The translations under genes were made by a program, and so were the position numbers. The notes beneath the pieces were generated by a model, which was not told where the DNA came from, made no database searches, and saw nothing but the letters and a program-made list of their open reading frames with translations. DNA of 64,000 nt from Symbiodinium natans (taxonomy: Eukaryota; Sar; Dinophyceae; Suessiales; Symbiodiniaceae): NCBI GenBank assembly GCA_905221605.1, contig CAJNDS010002162.1, positions 351,426-415,425 on the forward strand. Reading direction: 5' to 3'. Positions 55,769-64,000 of the stretch are shown here, one piece after another (position 1 is the stretch's first letter; the number at the start of each line of letters is the position of its first letter).

Positions 55769-56642
55769 GAATCCGAACCTGCGCATCCAACAGCTGCTTG
55801 CTGCTGGGGCGCTCAAGGATGTCGAAGATCGCGTCAACGTCGGGGAATCCTGCCTTAGGCTTGGTAGGGTCTGAGCCAGGCCATGCGAGGGAAGGGCCCG
55901 GTCGCTCGCGATGAGCTGAAACTGAAGGCGCGTAGGCGCCAAGAAAAAGAACTACCCGGATGTGCAGTGTAGGGCGTGTTTCGTAATTCTTGATGACGAC
56001 CCTGACACCCCCTGGTGAAGCAAGCATCTACTGAAGGGCAAGCGTTTTCTGTGAAGGGGCGCATGCCAAATTTAAGTGCGCACTCTACGGGACAATACCT
56101 TGAATCCTAGATCGAAGGTCTAAAGTCACCTAAGCACCGGAAGAGCTTCGGATTTGCCATCAGGGTCGGGGCTTCCCAGACCAAGCAATGTCGCGTGGCC
56201 CCTTGATAACACCGCATGAAGAACAGCAGACACCCTCGTCGAGAGCTGAGTGTTGTAACCAACAAAAGCGACGCCAATCAATCTCCGAGATTTTTGCGAC
56301 AGCGTGCGACGTCAATCCTCCGGCTCCGCCACTTCGCAAGAATCATGTTGACAGGACCCTTATCAGCCTACATCCAGCTCCTGAACTTGCTGAGAGCTTT
56401 TCCCAACACGCCTTGGATTCGCTCTCCCCAAACCCCAAACCCCAAACCCCAAACCCCAAACCCCAAACCCTAAACCCTAAACCCGCCCGCCACCCCAGTA
56501 GGCGGGCGCTGGTCGAGCGCTCAGTGAGACCCTGCGAGGGAGCCCCAGGCGGGCGAGCTGGCCTCCAGGCTGGCTTACCCCAGTTGTCACTGAGCCCCCC
56601 AACCCCGGTCCGAATCTCATGGAGTTTCGTGGATTTCTTCCA

Positions 56643-56748
56643 AGATCTTCCAAAAAAACCCTTAACTAAGGAATATACCCTAGTTCATACTAAGGATCCT
56701 TCATATGAGTCAGGGTATATTCCTTAATTAAGGGGTTGTGGAAGATCT
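56643..56748. mobile_element. Palindromic MITE-like element
   Basis: Arms of about 38-40 bp, agatcttccaaaaaaaccct...ggaatataccct and agggtatattcc...aaggggttgtggaagatct, around a short centre. Not related in sequence to the gggatgttccc family. Confidence 0.7.
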
Positions 56749-57134
56749 GGGTTTACAGCAGTTTAGGAAGCTTGGGGTCTCAACGCATCAGCGGGCCAAC
56801 GAACCTCGCGAGCGGGAGGTCCCCTGCATCAGGTGTCTCAGGGTTGCGTGGTTTACGAACCCCAAAAAGGGAACAAGGGCACGTCTCGGGGGGGGGGGTG
56901 GGAGAGCTGTATAAGGTTCTAGGAAGTTCTTTGGAACGGAAGTTGTTGGGAATTGGAGGTGCGGAGCTACTCGCCAAGTGGCCGCAAGGCCTGATGTGGG
57001 TCAGGATTCGGACAAACTCCAAGATCTCAAAACAACTGTCAAACCCATCCTGGGAGCGGACTTGGCTGTAAGCCGGCCAGTAAATTGCTCAAATTCCATT
57101 GGGGCAAAACCACCCTTGAACCCGGAGTAGTATG

Positions 57135-57205
57135 GGTTGGGGCGTTCCCTGCTTATACGAACAGCCCTTCATAGGGATGAAAGTACCCCCCTATTCGAAT
57201 GCCGA
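57135..57205. mobile_element. MITE-like element, copy 5 (half copy)
   Basis: ggttggggcgttccctgctt, then atacgaacagcccttcatagggatgaaag-like sequence, match the left half of the gggatgttccc family. The right half is missing. Confidence 0.5.
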
Positions 57206-57587
57206 ACGGATTTCATGGGGCCTGCTTCGAGCTTTGGCAAGGCTACGGGGTTTAGGGGGTTAAAGGCTCTTGAGCTTCGCATCTCGGTTCTTCAAGTTAT
57301 GAGAAGCGTCAAAGTCCCACAATCCCTTCAGGAACAGTCCCAATCCGAGCCCCTGACTCGTCCCTGAACCCGGAATCCCCAGGCAACGAAGGATCACACG
57401 GCGTGGTGTCGTTAACACTCGGATCATCCCAAAATTGCCCTTATTAAGGAAGAACATTTTTCAATTTTTGAGAGGTTCTTAAGTAAATAGTAGCAATGTA
57501 AAAAAGGAATTCTGGAGGGTCTAGTGTAGACCTCCGGTGCCCCAGCCTCATGACTAGCCTCCTGACTGTCTACTCGTTTCTCACTGC

Positions 57588-57698
57588 TAGGTTTAGGGTT
57601 TAGGGGTTAGGGTTGAGGGTTTAGGGTTTAGGGCTTAGGGCTTAGGGTTTAGGGTTTAGAGGTTTAGGGTTTAGGGTTTAGGGCTTAGGGTTTAGGGT
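57588..57698. repeat. TTTAGGG tract with variants
   Basis: About fifteen units including GGGGTTAGGG, GGGCTTAGGG and TTTAGAGG variants. Confidence 0.85.
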
Positions 57699-57785
57699 CC
57701 GCCGGCGTGTTGGATGGGAAAAGGAGGTGAAAACCTCCCTCTTTCCCTCCTTACCCCCCCAAAGCGCGGGGGGGGGGGGGTGTGC

Positions 57786-57898
57786 AGCTTAAATAGGGTC
57801 TATTTGGAAGCTGGGAATCGTATTTACAAGAGGAAAACAGGCCCCAAAACGTATACTTATTCACAAGAGCCATGTTCCAAATAGACCCTATTTTAGGT
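57786..57898. mobile_element. Inverted-repeat element with AAATAGGGTCTATTTGGAA ends
   Basis: taaatagggtctatttggaa at the left and ttccaaatagaccctatttta at the right are inverted copies about 65 bp apart. A related single end occurs inverted at 63952-63982. A G-run lies just to the left (57769-57780). Confidence 0.65.
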
Positions 57899-57954
57899 CC
57901 TGTAGGGTTGCACAGACAGAATTTAATTCATTAAATTCCTTAATTTCCACTTTC

Positions 57955-60066
57955 CCCCTGGAATTTAATGAATTTTATCAATTAATTCAACTAATTCATT
58001 TATTTCCAAAGGGGGGGTGGAATTAATTGAATTAGTTGAATTAATTGAATTAATTGAATTAATTGAATTAATTGAATTAATTGAATTAATTGAATTAATT
58101 GAATTAATTGAATTAATTGAACCACTCCCTTTGGAAATAAATGAAACAAAATTAAATTAATTTAATTGAATTAATTGAATTAATTGAATTAATTGAATTA
58201 ATTGGAATTAATTCAATTAATTCAATTAATTCCACCTCCCCTTTGGAAATAAATGAATTAATTGAATTAATTGAATTAGTTGAATTATTTCGATTAATTC
58301 AATTAATTCATTTATTTCCAAATGGGGGGGATTCCCCAGCCCCCACCCCTCCCCCTCCTTTGGAAATAAATGAATTAATTGAATTAATTCAATTAATTCA
58401 ATTAATTCAATTAATTGAATTAATTCAATTAATTCATTTATTTCCAAAGGGGGGGTGGAATTAATTGAATTAATTTAATTAATTGAATTAATTGAATTAA
58501 TTCAATTAATTCACTTAATTCAATTAATTCATGTATTTCCAAATGGGGGGGATTCCCCAGACCCCACCCCCCCAGCTCGATTTGGCAAAATTTTGCCCGG
58601 AGGCTGCCCGGCAAAATTTGGCCAAATCGAGCCGCGCCTTTCTGGAGGCCCGAAATTATTTAAACTATCGCGGCTCGATTTGGCCAAATTTTGCCGGGCA
58701 GCCTCCGGGCAAAATTTGGCCAAATCGAGCCACGCATTTCTCATCGCATACGAAGGGCAGCCCGATTTGGCCAAATTTTGCCCGGAAGCTGCCCGGCAAA
58801 ATTTGGCCAAATCGAGCCGCGATAGTTTAAACATTTCGGGCCTTCAGAAAGGCGCGGCTCGATTTGGCCAAATTTTGCCCGGAGGCTGCCCGGCAAAATT
58901 TGGCCAAATCGAGCCGCGCATTTCTCATCGCGTTCGACGAGCAGCCCGATTTGGCCAAATTTTGCCCGCAGACTGCCCGGCAAAATCTGGCCAAATCGAG
59001 CCGCGCCTTTCTGCGCCTTTCTGGAGGCCCGAAATTATTTAAACTATCGCGGCTCGATTTGGCCAAATTTTGCCGGGCAGTCTGCGGGCAAAATTTGGCC
59101 ATATCGGGCTGCTCGTCGTACGCGCTGAGAAATGCGCGGCTCGATTTGGCCAAATTTTGCCGGGCAGCCTCCGGGCAAAATTTGGCCAAATCGAGCCGCG
59201 CATTTCTCATGTCATACGAAGAGCAGCCCGATTTGGCCAAATTTTGCCCGCAGGCTGCCCGGCAAAATTTGGCCAAATCGAGCCGCGATAGTTTAAATAA
59301 TTTCGTTCAATTAGTTCATTCATTTCCAAATGGGGGGGATTCCCCAGCCCCCACCCCCCCCCCCCTTGGAAATAAATGAATTAATTGAATTAATTGAATT
59401 AATTGAATTAATTGAATTAATTGAATTAATTCAATTAATTCATTTATTTCCAAAGGGGGGGGGGTGGAATTAATTGAATTAATTGAATTAATTGAATTAA
59501 TTGAATTAATTGAATTGATTCAATTAATTCAATTAATTCAATTAATTCAATTAATTCAATTATTTCCAAATGGGGGGATTCCCCAGCCCCCACCCCTCCC
59601 CCCCCTTTGGAAATAAATGAATTAATTGAATTAATTGAATTAATTGAATTAATTGAATTAATTGAATTAATTGAATTAATTGAATTAATTCAATTAATTC
59701 AATTAATTCAATTAATTCCACCTCCCCTTTGGAAATAAATGAATTGATTGAATTAATTGAAATTCAATTAATTCAATTAATTCAAATAATTCAATTAATT
59801 CATTTATTTCCAAAGGGGGGGGGGTGGGGGCTGGGGAATCCCCCCCCCATTTGGAAATAAATGAATTAATTGAATTAATTGAATTAATTGAATTAATTGA
59901 AATAATTGAATTAATTCAAGTAATTCAATTAATTCCACCTCCCCTTTGGAAATAAATGAATTAATTGAATTAATTGAATTAATTGAATTAATTGAATTAA
60001 TTGAATTAATTGAATTAATTCAATTAATTCAATTAATTCAATTAATTCAATTAATTCAATTAATTG
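57955..60066. repeat. 9-bp (GAATTAATT) array in alternating orientation
   Basis: Long runs of GAATTAATT alternate with runs of AATTAATTC (its reverse complement), separated by short spacers such as ttccaaagggggggtgg and ccccagcccccacccc. Each change of direction makes a large potential hairpin. The middle (58571-59290) is occupied by a different hairpin array. Open frames of (ELI)n and (QLI)n on both strands are translations of the 9-mer. Confidence 0.95.
58571..59290. repeat. Array of eight ~60-bp hairpins
   Basis: The motif gatttggccaaattttgcc and its inverse ggcaaaatttggccaaatc occur as eight pairs, starting near 58576, 58672, 58760, 58856, 58947, 59050, 59140 and 59228. Each pair has arms of about 23-25 bp and a loop of 10-12 bases, either ggaggctgcc or its inverse ggcagcctcc. 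Spacers alternate between a ggcccgaaattatttaaact-type and a catttctcatcgc-type segment. Neighbouring hairpins are themselves inverted relative to each other. Open frames here (LDLAKFCPEAARQNLAKS and the like) are present on both strands as a result of the symmetry and are not counted as genes. Confidence 0.95.
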
Positions 60067-61270
60067 CCCAAAAGAGTGACATCGCAAGCCCTGGTCCCTA
60101 AGATCTTGGGCCCAGTTGCTCCAAAGAGTCAAATCGCAAGCCCTGGTCCCTAAGATTTTGGGCCCAGTTTTTGCTCCAAAGGGTCAAATCGCAAGCCCTG
60201 GTCCCTAAGATTTTGGGTTCAATCTTTGCTCCAAAGAGTAACATCGCAAGCCCTGGTCCCTAAGATTTGGGGCCCAGTTTTTGCGCCAAAGAGTAAAATC
60301 GCAAGCCCTGGTCCCTAAGATTTTGGGTTTAATTTTTGCTCCAAAGAGTGACATCGCAAGCCCTGGTCCTTAAGATTTTGGGTTCGTTTTTTGCTCCAAA
60401 GAGTGACATCGCAAGTCCTGGTCCCTAAGATTTTGGGTTCAATTTTTGCTCCAAAGAGTGACATCGCAAGCCCTGGTCCCTAAGATTTGGGGCCCAGTTT
60501 TTGCTCCAAAGAGTAACATCGCAAGCCCTGGTCCCTATTATTTGGGGCCCAGTTTTTGCTCCAAAGAGTGACATCGCAAGCCCTGGTCCCTAAGATTTGG
60601 GGCCCAGTTTTTGCTCCAAAGAGTGACATCGCAAGTCCTGGTCCCTAAGATTTTGGGTTTAATTTTTGCTCCAAAGAGTGACATCGCAAGCCCTGGTCCT
60701 TAAGATTTTGGGTTCGTTTTTTGCTCCAAAGAGTGACATCGCAAGCCCTGGTCCCTAAGATTTGGGGCCCAGTTTTTGCTCCAAAGAGTCAAATCGCAAG
60801 CCCTGGTCCCTAAGATTTTGGGTTCAATTTTGCTCCAAAGAGTGACATCGCAAGCCCTGGTCCCTAAGATTTGGGGCCCAGTTTTTGCGCCAAAGAGTAA
60901 AATCGCAAGCCCTGGTCCCTTAGATTTTTGGGTCGATTTTTGCTCCAAAGAGTCAAATCGCAAGCCTGGTCCCTAAGATTTCGGGGTCGAGTTGTGCTCC
61001 ACAGAGTCAAATCGCAAGCCCTGGTCCCTAAGATTTCGGGGTCGATTTGTGCTCCACGGAGTCAAATTGCAAGCCCTGGTCCCTAAGATTTTGGGCCCAG
61101 TATTTGCTCCAAAAGGTGAAATCGCAAGCCCCGGTCTTTAAGATTTTGGGCTCATTTCTTGCTCCAAAGAGTAACATCGCAAGCCCTGGTCCCTAAGATT
61201 TTGGAATCGATATTTGCTCCAAAGAGTCAGGTCGCAAGGCCTGGTCCTAAAATGTTGGGCTCAATTTTTG
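60066..61270. repeat. 55-bp satellite, about 22 copies
   Basis: The phrase atcgcaagccctggtcccta recurs every 55 bp (60133, 60188, 60243, 60298, 60353, 60408 and so on; the first interval is 52). The variable part lies between 'aagatttt' and 'gctccaaagag' (gggcccag, gggttcaa, gggtcgat). It starts without spacer at the end of the 9-bp array. Confidence 0.95.
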
Positions 61271-61283
61271 CTGTTCCCTGCTC

Positions 61284-64000
61284 TTCTGCTTCCTTTTAAC
61301 TGATAAAACACAAGAAAGGAACTCATATGATAAAGCAGTGGAAAGGTAAGCAGAGGGTGACTCCTTGCGCGTGAGCCTTTCCATAATACTCCATCATATT
61401 CATCCTCTCGGCCTATCTCTTCTGTTCCTTTCCTTACTCTTCTCCTTCTCATAGTTCTTCCTTTTTGTTTTTCTCATTTCGAAAAGAAAGAGGGAAGGGA
61501 GAAACAAGGGAGAGAGAATAGATAAAGAAGAGTGCCATCTTCTCTGCGCCTTGTTTTGTCTCTTCCTCTTCTCTATTCATCTGTCTTCTATTCTCTTCCT
61601 TGCTCTTCCCATTAAATATGCAATCCTTGGTATCTCTCCTCTCTCCTTCTCTCTTCCTCCAACAGATGTGCTTTTGGATCGTTTTCTGCATCTTCAAGCG
61701 AGAAAAAAGGACACAGACTGCGATTAAAAGGGACGCCCATGTTGGATTGGCAGCAAGCCCAGCTGATGCTCATGATTCTCTCTCTTTCCCTACACATGGG
61801 CGATGGAACGGGTGTCCTTTTCAATCGTTTTCTGCATCTTCAAGAGAAACAGGGACACCCCACAAGAAGGAAAAACAACATAAGAGATAGGGAGGGAAAT
61901 TGACCCTTTCCTCTCTTCTTATCTGCTATTTTTCTTATTCGCTTCAAAAAGCAACATAAGGGAAAGGGGATTTCCTGAAGAGGAGAGAGGGAACCTATCT
62001 GTGAAAAGCAAGAATGGTTTTTTCTATTTCGAAAGGGAATAGGGAGAGACAAGGGAGAGATGATATGTACAGCTTTGCGCCTTATTTTGTGATTCCGTCT
62101 CCTTGCTTCCTGTCTCTTCTATTCCTTGCAGCACGCTTCGGGAAACATATCATCCTTGTTATCTTTCCTCTCTCACTTCCCTTTCCCTTCTCTTCTTCCG
62201 CTTCCTTTTAACTGATAAAACACAAGAAAGGAACTCATATGATAAAGCAGTGAAAAGGTAAGCAGAGGGTGACTCCTTGCGCGTGAGCCTTTCCATAATA
62301 CTCCATCATATTCATCCTCTCGGCCTATCTCTTCTGTTCCTTTCCTTACTCTTCTCCTTCTCATAGTTCTTCCTTTTTGTTTTTCTCATTTCGAAAAGAA
62401 AGAGGGAAGGGAGAAACAAGGGAGAGAGAATAGAGAAAGAAGAGCGCCATCTTCTCTATTCATCTGTCTTCTATTCTCTTCCTTGCTCTTCCCATTAAAT
62501 ATGCAATCCTTGGTATCTCTCCTCTCTCCTTCTCTCTTCCTCCAACAGATGTGCTTTTGGATCGTTTTCTGCATCTTCAAGCGAGAAAAAAGGACACAGA
62601 ATGCGATTAAAAGGGACGCCCATGTTGGATTGGCAGCAAGCCCAGCTGATGCTCATGATTCTCTCTCTTTCCCTACATATGGGCGATGGAACGGGTGTCC
62701 TTTTCAATCGTTTTCTGCATCTTCAAGAGAAAAAGGGACACCCCACAAGAAGGAAAAGTAACATAAGAGATAGGGAGGGAAATTGAAGAACTCCTCATTG
62801 TACTTGGTCATTCCCTTTCCTCTCTTCTTATCTGCCCATTTTCTGTGCGCCTTGTTTTGTCTCCCCCTCTTCTCCCATCATCTCTCTTCTGGTCTTTTCT
62901 TTGCTCTTCCCATTAAAAATGCAACCCTTTTTATGTCTCCTCTCTCCTTCTCTCTCCCTCCTCTTCTCCTGTTCCCTTCTAAACGACAACAACGCAAGAA
63001 AGGAAGAATAAGAGGGGAATGGAGGCCCTGTTCCTTTTCCTCTTTCAATGGATGGGGGAAGTGGGCGGAGTTGGCCCCTTGCCCGTACACCCTCCCCATG
63101 CTTCAGCAAACCCCTCCTCTCGCCCTATCGCCTCTGTTTTTTTCCTTGTGCCCAAACGGAAAACGAAAACGGGTTCCTTTATATGTTCATTGTCCTTCCT
63201 TTTGTTTTTTATTTCACAGGGAAAAGAACCAGAGAAGAGGAAGATAAGAACGAGAGGTGAGATGAAAACGGCACCATCTTCTCTTTGCCTTATTTTTGCA
63301 CCTCCCTCTCCTGTCTTAATTTCTCTTCCACTCTTTTTTCCATTGCTCTTCCCATAATATTGCATTCCTTTTGATAACTCACAGGAAATTAAAATGGCCT
63401 CCTTGTTGTCTCTCCTCTCTCACTTCCCTTTCCCTTCTCTCCTTCTGTTTCCGTTTAATTTTAACTGATAAAACACAAGAAAGGAGCTTGTAAAATCAAG
63501 CAGTGGAAGGGTAAGCAGAAGGTGACTCCTTGTGCGTGGACCTTTGCCGTACTTCACCATACCCCTCTTTTCGGCCTATCTCTTCGTCTCTTTTCCTAAC
63601 CCTTCTTCTTTTCATCTTTCTTTTTGTTTTTCTCATTTCGAAAAGACAGAGGGAACGGAGAGATAAGGGAGAGAGGATAGATAAAGAAGAGTACCATCTT
63701 CTTTGCGCCTTGTTTTATCTCTCTTCTATTCTTTTCTTGGCTCTTCCCATGAAAATCGTGTTCCTCTTATCTTTCCCTCCTTCTCTCCCTTCTCTTCTCC
63801 TCACGAGAGCCTTCGACTTTAGGATTGAGGAGAAAAAGAGAAGAGAAAAGAGGAACTACCTGGTTCTTGTTCCTGAGGCCTCCATAGTACGACTGACGTG
63901 ACAGCAGCGTACCCTCGTGGAAACGTGTATGGCTATAAGAAAACCCGAGTCCCAGCTTCCAAACAGACCCTATTTAAGCCACCCACGGGGGGGGGGGGGG
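61284..64000. repeat. CT-rich tandem repeat, 0.9-1.25-kb units
   Basis: The anchor actgataaaacacaagaaag occurs at 61299, 62211 and 63464, giving units of 912 and about 1253 bp and a partial third. Units 1 and 2 are nearly identical over most of their length (for example ctcggcctatctcttctgtt and cccattaaatatgcaatcct in both). The plus strand is strongly pyrimidine-biased (tctcctctctccttctctc). Short open frames are duplicated along with the repeat and show no domain. Confidence 0.85.
63940..63985. repeat. Inverted copy of the 57786 element end, next to a G-run
   Basis: cccagcttccaaacagaccc followed by tatttaag is the reverse complement, with one or two changes, of 57788-57815. Both are followed outward by homopolymer G/C. 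Confidence 0.65.

Larger units (their letters stand above)
55769..57587. other. No gene recognised
   Basis: Contains a (CCCCAAA)n/(CCCTAAA) tract at about 56427-56483, the palindrome at 56643-56748, and a partial MITE copy near 57135-57205. Open frames up to 179 codons (56188-56727) run through the telomere-like tract (NPKPQTPNPKP) and are not convincing. Confidence 0.5.

Noticed and set aside
56188-56727. 179-codon open frame
   Set aside because: Runs through a (CCCCAAA)n tract (NPKPQTPNPKP) and into the palindrome at 56643; composition is that of the repeats.
58226-59379. Open frames of 73-171 codons on both strands (ELIELI; ARFGQILPGSLRAK)
   Set aside because: They are by-products of the 9-bp repeat and the hairpin array; both strands are open because the DNA is palindromic. 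No independent coding evidence.
60066-61270. CRISPR-like look of the 55-bp array
   Set aside because: No alternation of a constant repeat with unique spacers; the units are a satellite with limited variation, and the genome is eukaryotic.
61261-63901. Family of small proteins encoded in the CT-rich repeat
   Set aside because: The open frames are duplicated with the repeat, occur on both strands and carry no domain or consistent start.

Overview
The window looks like nuclear DNA of a dinoflagellate, probably Symbiodiniaceae or a relative. The evidence is indirect: plant/alveolate-type TTTAGGG telomere repeats scattered throughout, a very long Ty1/copia polyprotein of the style common in dinoflagellate genomes, a Penelope-like retroelement, heavy simple-sequence content and very low density of ordinary genes. 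No rRNA, tRNA, CRISPR array or spliced-leader gene was recognised. No complete cellular gene was recognised; what is coding is almost all retroelement.

Layout. Positions 1-13,464 are gene-poor. They are dominated by short telomere-repeat arrays, many in pairs arranged (CCCTAAA)n - about 85-140 bp of unrelated sequence - (TTTAGGG)n, plus copies of a ~100-bp inverted-repeat (MITE-like) element. One coding fragment here (11,817-12,023, minus) resembles the signature of a PARG-like/TIGR02452 macrodomain. Positions 13,465-24,354 are a complete Ty1/copia LTR retrotransposon on the minus strand: identical 157-bp LTRs, a 5-bp target duplication (CCCTA) inside a telomere-like array, a primer site matching an initiator-Met-type tRNA end, and gag, protease-like, RapZ-C-like, integrase, RT and RNase H regions read from four frame segments. 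Positions 24,355-42,030 are again gene-poor, with telomere-like tracts, microsatellites and C-rich tracts.

Positions 43,160-51,531 are a Penelope-like element on the minus strand. It is bounded by identical 563-bp direct repeats and sits inside (CA)n microsatellite. It carries three successive coding units: an RS-rich/ART-like ORF, a coiled-coil ORF1, and an ORF2 with N-terminal GIY-YIG nuclease and RT. ORF1 and ORF2 share one frame and are separated by a single TGA. Positions 52,163-53,096 hold a frameshifted minus-strand gene with a short motif resembling the helical domain found in DNA thymine-hypermodification proteins, which is of interest because dinoflagellates carry 5-hydroxymethyluracil.

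The last part is repetitive. After AT and GA microsatellite and more telomere-like tracts, four repeat blocks follow almost without gap from 57,955: a 9-bp (GAATTAATT) array in alternating orientation, an array of eight ~60-bp hairpins nested inside it (58,571-59,290), a 55-bp satellite of about 22 copies (60,066-61,270), and a CT-rich tandem repeat with a 0.9-1.25-kb period (61,284-64,000).

Limits: everything is read by eye from sequence and translations. Domain names are from motif recognition, not from searches. Several frameshifts lie at or near homopolymers and could be assembly errors.
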